Under the pieces are notes generated by a model. It was not told the DNA's origin and searched no databases. It worked only from the letters and a program-made list of their open reading frames with translations. The translations under genes and the position numbers were made by a program. Shown piece by piece: positions 1 through 6,933 of a stretch of DNA of 64,000 nt. Source of the DNA: Clostridiales bacterium (GTDB lineage: Bacteria > Bacillota > Clostridia > Peptostreptococcales > Anaerovoracaceae). The stretch spans positions 1 through 64,000 of the forward strand of contig DUTT01000058.1 of NCBI GenBank assembly GCA_012841925.1, read 5' to 3'. Every line of letters starts with the position of its first letter. Position 1 is the stretch's first letter.

Positions 1-116
1 ATACCCGCAGTTCATAGGGAGCTTGTTCTGATTGGGTGACAGATCCGTAGCGATGCAGACGAAACTCAAAAAACATAACGGTTCTTGTGCGACGCAGTCA
101 CTTATGTGCCCGCATG

Positions 117-125
117 TGCTATAAT
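117..125 (+). promoter_or_regulatory. Extended -10 promoter element upstream of the first gene
   Basis: TGC followed by a perfect TATAAT makes an extended -10 element 64 bases before the ATG at 189. No good -35 is seen 17 bases upstream. The first hundred bases of the window hold nothing I recognise. Confidence 0.5.
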
Positions 126-188
126 CGACGAAATGATTGATTTCGTAAAAGGACAGCATGCGTACGAAACGCGATTGAGGGGAAAGCG

Positions 189-908
189 ATGAGTTCTAAG
201 AAAACTCAAAAGACGGAGGAGCTGTACATCTATATCCTGTTTTCGAGCACTCCGTCGCGCTTCGGTCGAATGATACGGTACGCCTCGGGAACGCGGTTCA
301 ATCACGTTTCCGTTGCATTCGACGAGGATCTGCGCAAACTGTATTCGTTCGGCAGACGGCGAAACAGCATACCGATTAACGCCGGGCTCGTGCAGGAATA
401 TCCGGAGCGGTTCTCGCTTAAGAAAGTCGACTATGTCGGTATAAAAATATATCGCATTCCCATATCGAAGCAGCAGATGCGACTCGGCAAAAAACGCATC
501 CGTCAGATCATGAACGACGATTGCTACCTGTACAATCTCTATTCCGTGTTATTCTATCCGATTTTTAAGGGTTTTTATACATACAAGGCCTACACGTGTG
601 TCGAATTTGTGATTCATCTGTTGCGGGTACTGCAGATTGACGTGCCCACCGATAAGCCGGGGTACAAGTACCTGCCCGACGAACTGGAGCACATCTTGAA
701 GGCGGAGTGTCTCTACGAAGGCAACCTGCTCGAGTATACGTGCGGCTGTCGTGCGATGAACAACGATTTTTTCGACCCGATCATCTCGTATCGCGAGAAA
801 TTCTACGCGACAGGTATCAGCGTCATCATACTGACGAAGCTCGCCTACCGAAAAGTGCGTCACAGTCACCGGCTGGCGAAGATTACATCCTTGATAATGT
901 CTCCCTAG
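189..908 (+). CDS. Permuted papain-fold (NlpC/P60-superfamily-like) protein
   Basis: A 239-residue protein without signal peptide. I see a FNHVSVAF motif with His39 near the N-terminus and a YTCVEFV motif with Cys137 in the middle. This His-before-Cys order is that of the circularly permuted NlpC/P60 (YiiX/YebB-like) thiol hydrolases, in which the two residues form the catalytic pair. The substrate is unknown. Members of that superfamily act on amide or ester bonds in peptides, lipids or cell-wall material. The ATG is preceded by a GAGGGG ribosome binding site, and an extended -10 lies upstream. The next gene encodes a membrane protease but nothing links the two functionally. The family call rests on two motifs and length, so it is moderate. 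Confidence 0.5.
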   Translation: MSSKKTQKTEELYIYILFSSTPSRFGRMIRYASGTRFNHVSVAFDEDLRKLYSFGRRRNSIPINAGLVQEYPERFSLKKVDYVGIKIYRIPISKQQMRLGKKRIRQIMNDDCYLYNLYSVLFYPIFKGFYTYKAYTCVEFVIHLLRVLQIDVPTDKPGYKYLPDELEHILKAECLYEGNLLEYTCGCRAMNNDFFDPIISYREKFYATGISVIILTKLAYRKVRHSHRLAKITSLIMSP

Positions 909-956
909 TGTGATAATAAATAACAGAGGGAACAACTAATTCAGAGGACGGTACCT

Positions 957-1658
957 GTGCATCCAGATTTTTCGTACACGGCATTTACAACGGTTGCGCT
1001 GTCCGGAATTTTGGGCGCGGCGCTGTTGTATGCGCGCAAAAGAACACAAGGCGATGTGCGGTCAATCATCATCGGAGCGGCCACATTCTTTACATTTGCT
1101 CTTCTGTTCGAGCAGGTGCTCCACCAGATTCTGATTATATTGTTGCCTTCGCTTCAAGTCCACGTTGCGGAACGGCCGCTCTATTACATTTTGTACGGCT
1201 GCAGCATGGCGGCGATCTTCGAAGAGGGAGGTCGCTATTTTGCATTTACGAGGATCATGCCAGATTACAGAGAGGTCGGTGCCGCTATCAGCTATGGTAT
1301 CGGCCACGGCGGTCTGGAGCTTCTGATTTCCGGCATCATCGGGCTGGCGGTATCTGCGCATGCGCTTGCAGTTACGGAGAGTGCACTCTGGATTTTGGAG
1401 CGCTGCGCCGCGCTGCTCGGACACGTTTCGCTTTCGGTCATCGTGTTTACTGCAGCGGCAACGCAGTTGAAGAGTCTCTTTTTACTGGCCGTGTTCCTCC
1501 ACGGCGTCGCTGATGTGCCGATCGGCCTGTATCGCTATGGTTTAATCGATCTTCCGGCGTGCGATGCGCTGTTCGGCTTCGGTGTCTTTGCCTGCTGTAT
1601 CACCGCTCTGTTCGTGCGTCGGACTGCGGAGACCGGAATGCGTCGGGAAAGAGGATGA
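957..1658 (+). CDS. YhfC-family intramembrane glutamic-type protease
   Basis: A 233-residue, strongly hydrophobic protein with about six or seven membrane segments. The motifs are EEGGRY (Glu89-Glu90), GIGHGGLE (His117) and FLHGVAD (His182). Paired glutamates followed by two membrane-embedded histidines are the pattern of the CAAX-protease/ABI superfamily, and this spacing matches the YhfC branch. The start is GTG at 957 with AGAGGA upstream; no ATG gives a better N-terminus. The gene follows the papain-fold gene by 48 bases and could be cotranscribed with it. The substrate is unknown. The family assignment is fairly secure, the proteolytic role is inferred from the family. Confidence 0.7.
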   Translation: MHPDFSYTAFTTVALSGILGAALLYARKRTQGDVRSIIIGAATFFTFALLFEQVLHQILIILLPSLQVHVAERPLYYILYGCSMAAIFEEGGRYFAFTRIMPDYREVGAAISYGIGHGGLELLISGIIGLAVSAHALAVTESALWILERCAALLGHVSLSVIVFTAAATQLKSLFLLAVFLHGVADVPIGLYRYGLIDLPACDALFGFGVFACCITALFVRRTAETGMRRERG

Positions 1659-1671
1659 GTGTGCGGCCGGT

Positions 1672-1694
1672 TGCCGCATTTTATACCGCTATTG
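1672..1694 (+). terminator. Short hairpin terminator after the YhfC-type gene
   Basis: TGCGGC, a 5-base loop and GCCGCA are followed by TTTTATA. The 6-bp perfect stem with a short T tail lies between the protease gene and the transporter start at 1715, so it may only partly stop transcription. Confidence 0.45.
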
Positions 1695-1714
1695 TTTGAG
1701 AAAGGATCCGCTTT

Positions 1715-3328
1715 ATGTTTCGACACAACCGCAAGCTGCCTGCAGGCAGGATCGATACCTTTTCTATCTCAGCAAGCTTCGTGCTTCTGGGATTTTTCGT
1801 GATAGCCACCGTGCGCGCACCCGTGGCAACGACGAACGCTTTGGTGAACCTTCGCCTGCAGGTCGTCGATACGCTCGGCTTTTATTTTATGCTCGCAGTG
1901 CTTGCCTGTGTTGTGTTTAACGTGTATGCAGCCCTGTCGAAGTACGGCAGCGTTCGAATGGGACACGACGAACCGGAGTACTCGACATTCGCCTGGCTGT
2001 CCATGATTTTTTCTTCAGCGATCGGATACAGCATCATGTACTGGTCGGCCATCGAGTGGGTTTATTATATCGAGACACCGCCGTTTGGTCTGGCGCCGCT
2101 GAGTGCGGAAGCGGCGGAGATGGCGGTTGCTTACAGTTTCTTCCACTGGGGAATACCCGGCTGGAGCGTAACCGCTGTCGGCGTCATTCCGCTCGCGTAC
2201 CGCTATTATCTGCGCCGAAAGCCGGGCCTCACGCTTCAGGCTGCAAGCGAAGGGCTGATCGGCGAACAGTCGGCGCCGTGGGTGAGCAAAGCCTTCAACG
2301 TTCTGTTTATTTTCAGCATCCTGGGCGGGCTTACGATTTCGTACGGGACCGGCGTGCCGATGCTGATGAATAACCTGTCCAACACGTTCGGCACGCCTGA
2401 GAATTTTGCTATCTATGCCGGACTCATCGCCATCATCACGTTCACATTTGGAATGTCGGCGTTCGTAGGGCTTCAGAAGGGACTGGCCGCCGTATCAAAG
2501 TGGGCCACATACGCAAGCTTGCTTTTGTGTGCCTGGTTCCTGTTCAGCGTCTGCCCGGGCTTCATCGTGGATAACTTCGTTCAGTCGGTGGGCATACTCG
2601 TCGACCGCTTCGTGATCATGAGCACGCGGCTTGATCCTATCCGGGGCGAAGGATTTCCGCAAGCGTGGACGTGCTTTTACTACGCCTGGTGGATTACGCT
2701 TGCGCCTTGGATGTGGGTGTTTATAGCTAAGGTATCAAAAGGGCGCAGCATCCGCTCCATCATCGCCATAACGACGCTTGCAGGTTCGGCCGGCGCCATG
2801 CTCTTTTTCGGGACAGTATCGTCGTACGGGCTCAACCGGTATTTGACGGGAGCGCTTGATGCTGTTCGAATTATGAATACAGCCGGTCCGAATCAGATGA
2901 TTTCAGAAGTCGTGCTGTCGCTTCCGCTGGGGCGGATCATCCTCGTGCTTTGGATCGTAACGGCTTTTTCCAGGATGGTCACCACGATGGACTCGGCTGC
3001 GTACTCGCTTGGAGCTTCTTCGACAAACGATCTGCAGGCCTGGGAGGACCCGAGCCGATATCTGCGGCTGTTCTGGGCGGTGATGCTTTCCGTCTATCCG
3101 CTGTGCCTGTTATATGCCGGTCAGTTTGTGGATGGCGGGGTGCCGCTTGCCGGCCTTCAGGCGATTCTCGTGATTCTGGCTATTCCCGTATCCCTCGTCA
3201 TGATCGCAGCGATGTACTCGTCCCTCAAGTGGATGCGCGAGGACTACGGATCGATGACCCGGCAGGAAATCGAAGCGGATTTTCGCCTGAACGCCGAAGA
3301 AAAACGCTCGCTTCGAATTAAGCTTTAG
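1715..3328 (+). CDS. BCCT-family transporter, CaiT-like
   Basis: A 537-residue membrane protein of the betaine/carnitine/choline transporter family. The conserved segments are MYWSAIEWVYYIETPPFG, a FFHWG segment, FYYAWWITLAPW and KVSKGRSIRSII, which correspond to TM3, TM4, TM8 and the loop after it. The IE-YYI-TPPFG segment resembles the carnitine/gamma-butyrobetaine exchanger CaiT more than sodium-driven BetP, so substrate exchange is possible. Compared with BetP from memory, the aromatic positions after HWG (Tyr197) and after AWW (Trp377) are Thr and Leu here, so the substrate should not be assumed to be betaine. An AAAGGA site precedes the ATG. The gene is followed by a strong terminator and by the convergent IclR gene. 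Confidence 0.85.
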   Translation: MFRHNRKLPAGRIDTFSISASFVLLGFFVIATVRAPVATTNALVNLRLQVVDTLGFYFMLAVLACVVFNVYAALSKYGSVRMGHDEPEYSTFAWLSMIFSSAIGYSIMYWSAIEWVYYIETPPFGLAPLSAEAAEMAVAYSFFHWGIPGWSVTAVGVIPLAYRYYLRRKPGLTLQAASEGLIGEQSAPWVSKAFNVLFIFSILGGLTISYGTGVPMLMNNLSNTFGTPENFAIYAGLIAIITFTFGMSAFVGLQKGLAAVSKWATYASLLLCAWFLFSVCPGFIVDNFVQSVGILVDRFVIMSTRLDPIRGEGFPQAWTCFYYAWWITLAPWMWVFIAKVSKGRSIRSIIAITTLAGSAGAMLFFGTVSSYGLNRYLTGALDAVRIMNTAGPNQMISEVVLSLPLGRIILVLWIVTAFSRMVTTMDSAAYSLGASSTNDLQAWEDPSRYLRLFWAVMLSVYPLCLLYAGQFVDGGVPLAGLQAILVILAIPVSLVMIAAMYSSLKWMREDYGSMTRQEIEADFRLNAEEKRSLRIKL

Positions 3329-3344
3329 GAAGCAGACAAAAGAG

Positions 3345-3380
3345 AAGGAGCGCATCTTTACGGATGTGCTCCTTTTATTT
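3345..3380 (+). terminator. Strong intrinsic terminator after the BCCT gene
   Basis: AAGGAGCGCATC pairs with GATGTGCTCCTT (12-bp stem with one G-T pair, 6-base loop) and is followed by TTATTTT. It separates the transporter gene from the convergent IclR gene. Confidence 0.85.
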
Positions 3381-3424
3381 TAGAAATCACCGGGTCATGG
3401 TAAACCGGCGGACATTCCCCGCGG

Positions 3425-4210
3425 TCAGTCGTTTTGATAACCCAGGTTGTAGGAAAGGATGTTTTTAACGGAGACGAGTTCCTGGAGGATGACCGTGCGA
3501 TCCTCCTCCGTGATAAAGGGATTGAGCACGACGCTCATGCCTGCCACGACCCGTCTGGTGTGGTCTTTGACGCCGATGCCCAGGCAGCGAATGTTGTCCA
3601 TGTACTCGTTGTCCTCATACGTATATCCCAGCTTCTGCAGATCGCGCAGGTGTTTAAAGAATGCTTTGCGATCCGTGTAGGTGTGTTCGGTGAGCGCTGT
3701 CAGGCGCATCGTATCCAGCGCAGAGCGTAGTTCGACATCGTTCATTTCGCTTAAGAACACCTTTCCAAGACTCGTCGCATGGGCGGGAAAGTTGACATTC
3801 GAAGGAAAGAAAAGAAACGATGTGCCAGGCGCGCTGCCGGGGCTGTGCGTGGACAGCACGATGACGCGGTCCGGAGCGCGGAATACGCCGATATTGACCT
3901 GCAGGTTCCATTTCTTCGAAATCTGAATCGCCTGCGCATCCATCATCTGAATAAACGGATACTTTCGCCGGTAGCCCAGGCCGATTTCAACGGGGCGCAG
4001 CCCGATGCTGTAGTGGCCGCTGACCGGATCTTTTTCCAGATAGTCCCTCGCTACAAACGTGTTGAGCGTCGCATACAGCGTTGTACGGTTCACGTTAAGC
4101 GCCTTGCCAAGTTCAGCGACGCTCATGGGGCGACCGGCTTTTTCCAAAATATCAATCAATTCCAGCGCTCTGTCCAAAGATTTTAATATAGTTGTCGGGT
4201 TTTGCTCCAA
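3425..4210 (-). CDS. IclR-family transcriptional regulator
   Basis: A 261-residue regulator with an N-terminal winged helix (motif around VAELGKALNVNRTTLY) and a C-terminal IclR effector domain. It is divergent from the 2-oxoacid:ferredoxin oxidoreductase operon, so control of that operon is likely; the ligand is unknown. I chose TTG at 4210 because AGAAGGAG lies 11 bases upstream and the protein then begins just before the helix-turn-helix, giving the usual IclR length. The open frame extends further upstream. However, the in-frame ATG at 4273 falls within the palindrome at the predicted transcription start and would have no leader. The gene has its own consensus-like promoter with a palindrome at the start site, suggesting autoregulation. 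Confidence 0.88.
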   Translation of the reverse strand: MEQNPTTILKSLDRALELIDILEKAGRPMSVAELGKALNVNRTTLYATLNTFVARDYLEKDPVSGHYSIGLRPVEIGLGYRRKYPFIQMMDAQAIQISKKWNLQVNIGVFRAPDRVIVLSTHSPGSAPGTSFLFFPSNVNFPAHATSLGKVFLSEMNDVELRSALDTMRLTALTEHTYTDRKAFFKHLRDLQKLGYTYEDNEYMDNIRCLGIGVKDHTRRVVAGMSVVLNPFITEEDRTVILQELVSVKNILSYNLGYQND

Positions 4211-4267
4211 TGGTTTTTGTTCTCCTTCTGAGGTATTGACATTCGCCGCAATACAAACGATAATATA

Positions 4268-4280
4268 TGACATAGTGTCA
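4268..4280. promoter_or_regulatory. Palindromic operator candidate between iclR and vorD
   Basis: TGACA-TAG-TGTCA is a perfect inverted repeat inside a longer AT-rich imperfect dyad. It sits directly downstream of the minus-strand -10 of the IclR gene, at the predicted start of transcription. It is a natural candidate for the IclR binding site. Binding is inferred, not shown. Confidence 0.55.
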
Positions 4281-4308
4281 TTATATACAACAACACTGGT
4301 TGACGCAA
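4280..4308 (-). promoter_or_regulatory. Promoter of the IclR gene
   Basis: Read on the minus strand: -35 TTGCGT, a 17-base spacer and a perfect -10 TATAAT. The predicted start lies near 4273, leaving a leader of about 60 bases before the TTG start. Confidence 0.7.
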
Positions 4309-4362
4309 CATTTTTCTGGAGTGATTCACAACACCTGCAGCGGTGTAAAAAGGAGGACGAAT

Positions 4363-4566
4363 TTGAAAAAGCTTGTGATTTACAAAAACAGATGCAAAGC
4401 TTGCGGATTTTGTATCGACCAATGTCCCAAAGATGCGCTGAGCCTGGGGGACGAGTACAACGCAAGCGGCTATGCAGCCGTCACGGTCGACGAAGACGAG
4501 TGCATCAGGTGCGGCACATGCTATCGCGTATGTCCAGACAGTGTTTTCGAACTGATCGAAGAATAG
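4363..4566 (+). CDS. vorD: 2-oxoacid:ferredoxin oxidoreductase delta subunit (2[4Fe-4S])
   Basis: A 67-residue ferredoxin-type subunit. Two complete CxxCxxCxxxCP clusters are visible (CKACGFCIDQCP and CIRCGTCYRVCP), each binding one [4Fe-4S] centre. It passes electrons from the thiamine site to external ferredoxin. TTG at 4363 is chosen because AGGAGG lies just before it; the upstream in-frame ATG at 4300 would add a poor N-terminal extension and has no ribosome binding site. It is the first gene of a tight operon in the order delta, alpha, beta, gamma, as in Vor and Kor enzymes. The substrate is not decided by this subunit. Confidence 0.85.
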   Translation: MKKLVIYKNRCKACGFCIDQCPKDALSLGDEYNASGYAAVTVDEDECIRCGTCYRVCPDSVFELIEE

Positions 4567-4577
4567 GAGGTAGGGGT

Positions 4578-5645
4578 TTGAGAAGAATGATGAAGGGAAA
4601 CGACGCTGTTTCTGAAGCTGCCATCCGTGCGGGTTGCAGGTTCTTTAGCGGATATCCGATCACACCTCAAAGTGAGATCGTCGAGTATATGTCGTGGAGA
4701 ATGGACGAAGTGGGCGGATCCTTTGTGCAGAGCGAATCGGAGCTTTCCGGTATATCCATGGTGTACGGTGCGGCCGCCTGCGGTCTCCGCGTCATGGGCA
4801 GTTCGTCCGGTCCGGGTTTTGATCTTCTCCAGGAAGGGATCGGTTACATCGTGTCCGCCGAGCTTCCGGCGTTGATCGTCGACGTCGTGCGCTACGGAAA
4901 TGGACTCGGAGAAATCGTACCGGGGCAGAGCGACTACTGGATGGTCGTCAAGAACGGTGCCCACGGCGACTATCACTGCCCTGTATATGCACCGGCGTCG
5001 ATTCAGGAAGCGGTTGACCTGGTGAGCGTGGCGTACGATAAAGCCGAACAGTATCGCAATCCGGTGATTATGATGTACGACGGAGCCATCGGTCAGATGA
5101 TGGAGCCGGTCGTGCTTCCCGAGATGAAAGAGCACGATCCCGACAAGTTCGAGTGGTCGATGAAGGGTCGGGGCGGCGAACCGCAAAAGCAGATTACTTC
5201 GGCCTGCTACTACAGACACAGGGATCCGCAGGTGTATGTGGACAACCTCCGCACGAAGTATCGCACGATCGAAGAAAATGAGCAGCGCTGGGAATCGTAC
5301 ATGGCCGACGATGCGGATTTGATTTTTGTCGCATACGGCATCATGTCCCGCAGCTGCAGAGAGGCTATCACCGAAGCGCGCAAGCAGGGACTCAAGGTCG
5401 GTATGATCCGTCCGATTACGCTGTATCCCTATCCCGTGAAGGCGTTCGAAACGCTGCCGGAAAATCTGAAAGGATTCGTATCCGTCGAAATGTCCGCGCT
5501 CGGACAGATGGTGGAAGACGTGCGCCTGGCGGTCAACGGCAGAAAACCGGTCTACAACTATGCGACCGGCAAGATGATCCCCGACACGGAAGAATTTATC
5601 TCCTACATGAAGAATGTGCTGGAGGGAAAGGAAGAGAGCGTATAA
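4578..5645 (+). CDS. vorB: 2-oxoacid:ferredoxin oxidoreductase alpha subunit (VorB/KorA type)
   Basis: A 355-residue subunit that oxidatively decarboxylates a 2-oxoacid to its acyl-CoA together with the beta and gamma subunits. The conserved GYPITPQSEI segment near residue 28, the SESELS segment and the GSSSGPGFDL segment are typical of the pyrimidine-binding alpha chain. The TTG at 4578 has AGGAGG seven bases upstream; an ATG at 4587 is the alternative. The length and subunit order (D-A-B-C) point to the 2-oxoisovalerate or 2-oxoglutarate type rather than a single-chain pyruvate enzyme. Which 2-oxoacid is used cannot be read from the sequence. Confidence 0.85.
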   Translation: MRRMMKGNDAVSEAAIRAGCRFFSGYPITPQSEIVEYMSWRMDEVGGSFVQSESELSGISMVYGAAACGLRVMGSSSGPGFDLLQEGIGYIVSAELPALIVDVVRYGNGLGEIVPGQSDYWMVVKNGAHGDYHCPVYAPASIQEAVDLVSVAYDKAEQYRNPVIMMYDGAIGQMMEPVVLPEMKEHDPDKFEWSMKGRGGEPQKQITSACYYRHRDPQVYVDNLRTKYRTIEENEQRWESYMADDADLIFVAYGIMSRSCREAITEARKQGLKVGMIRPITLYPYPVKAFETLPENLKGFVSVEMSALGQMVEDVRLAVNGRKPVYNYATGKMIPDTEEFISYMKNVLEGKEESV

Positions 5646-5648
5646 ATT

Positions 5649-6386
5649 ATGGCTAAAGATTTATTGACACCGAAACTGGTTTCGGAACTGAATAGATTCT
5701 GTCCCGGATGCGGGCACGGTCTCATCGGTAAAATCATCGCACAGGTCCTCGAAGAAAGAGGCGTCGAAGACAGGGCGATACAGGTATACGCGGTCGGCTG
5801 CTCCTGTCTCATCAGCACGGTTGTGCAGGCGGATAGCATTCAGGCCCAGCACGGGCGGGCGCCCGCCGTCGCAAGCGGGGTGCGCAGGGCGCGGCCGGAT
5901 GCGGTTGTATACACCTATCAGGGCGACGGAGACGCAGCTGCGATCGGGCTGTCCGAATCGCTGTATGCGGCGTACCGCAACGAGAACTACACGGCGATTT
6001 TCGTCAACAACGGCGTATTCGGCATGACGGGCGGCCAGATGGCCCCCACAACGCTCGAAGGTCAAAAGACAGCTACCAGCATTTACGGACGCGATACGTC
6101 TGTGACCGGCCAGCCGTTTAAGCTTGCGGAGCTCGTCGCTCAGATGCCGGTTGCCTACGTAGAGCGGTGCTCGCTGACGGATGCCAAGCACATCGCGCAG
6201 ACGAAGAGAGCCATCGGCAAGGCGTTCGACAACCAGCTCGCCGGTAAAGGATATTCGTTTATTGAAATCCTGTCACCCTGTCCCACAAACTGGAAGATGG
6301 AACCTGTCGATGCCTACAAGAGGCTGCAGGACATCGTCGCCGGTGAGTACAAACTGGGTGTTTTAAAAGACAGCGAGGAGGAATAA
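5649..6386 (+). CDS. vorA: 2-oxoacid:ferredoxin oxidoreductase beta subunit (thiamine diphosphate-binding)
   Basis: A 245-residue beta subunit. FCPGCGHG at the N-terminus and GDGDAAAIG followed by NNGVFGMTGGQMAPTT form the thiamine diphosphate and magnesium site of this family. CPGC and a later Cys in the GCSC segment are conserved cysteines of the class. The gene follows the alpha gene with 3 bases between stop and start and precedes gamma by one base, so the four subunits are one transcription unit. Symbol usage for beta subunits varies between databases. Confidence 0.85.
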   Translation: MAKDLLTPKLVSELNRFCPGCGHGLIGKIIAQVLEERGVEDRAIQVYAVGCSCLISTVVQADSIQAQHGRAPAVASGVRRARPDAVVYTYQGDGDAAAIGLSESLYAAYRNENYTAIFVNNGVFGMTGGQMAPTTLEGQKTATSIYGRDTSVTGQPFKLAELVAQMPVAYVERCSLTDAKHIAQTKRAIGKAFDNQLAGKGYSFIEILSPCPTNWKMEPVDAYKRLQDIVAGEYKLGVLKDSEEE

Positions 6387-6387
6387 A

Positions 6388-6930
6388 ATGACAGGAATCA
6401 TCTGTTCAGGCTTTGGCGGTCAGGGCGTCTTGACCATGGGTCTCATACTGGCTAACACGGCGATGCTCGTCGGTAACGAAGTAACGTGGATCCCGTCCTA
6501 CGGAGCCGAAATGCGCGGAGGCACGGCAAACTGCAGCGTCAAAATCAGCAAGAACCCGATCGCCAGCCCCTATGTAAATAAAATCGACGTGCTCATCGCC
6601 ATGAACGAGCCGTCGCTCAACCGGTTTGAAAGTCAGGTCGTGCCCGGCGGTACGATTATTCTGAACACATCGATCGTTAAGCAAAAGGTCAGCAGGACGG
6701 ATGTAAAGGTGGTCGAGGTAGCAGCCAACGATATCGCAGCGGAGCTGAACAACCTCCGGGCAGTTAACCTCATCGTGCTCGGCACATTCGTCGCTGTGAC
6801 GGACGTCATAACCAAGAAAGATATGTCGGATGGTATTCTGAAATACTTTGAGGGCAGGAATATCGATCACGATCTGAACATCAAAGCATACGAGAAGGGT
6901 TACGAAGCAGGGGAGGCACAAAAGGGATAG
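6388..6930 (+). CDS. vorC: 2-oxoacid:ferredoxin oxidoreductase gamma subunit
   Basis: A 180-residue gamma subunit. The N-terminal GFGGQGVLTMG glycine motif and the SYGAEMRGGTANC segment are hallmarks of the CoA-domain gamma chain of 2-oxoacid:ferredoxin oxidoreductases. A GAGGAGG site precedes the ATG. It is followed after 3 bases by the ADP-forming acyl-CoA synthetase gene, which suggests that the acyl-CoA made by this enzyme is used at once for ATP formation. Confidence 0.87.
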   Translation: MTGIICSGFGGQGVLTMGLILANTAMLVGNEVTWIPSYGAEMRGGTANCSVKISKNPIASPYVNKIDVLIAMNEPSLNRFESQVVPGGTIILNTSIVKQKVSRTDVKVVEVAANDIAAELNNLRAVNLIVLGTFVAVTDVITKKDMSDGILKYFEGRNIDHDLNIKAYEKGYEAGEAQKG

Positions 6931-6933
6931 ACT

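Noticed and set aside
549..935. Minus-strand open frame opposite the first gene
   Set aside because: No family motifs and it mirrors the codon pattern of the plus-strand gene; long antisense frames are common in this base composition.
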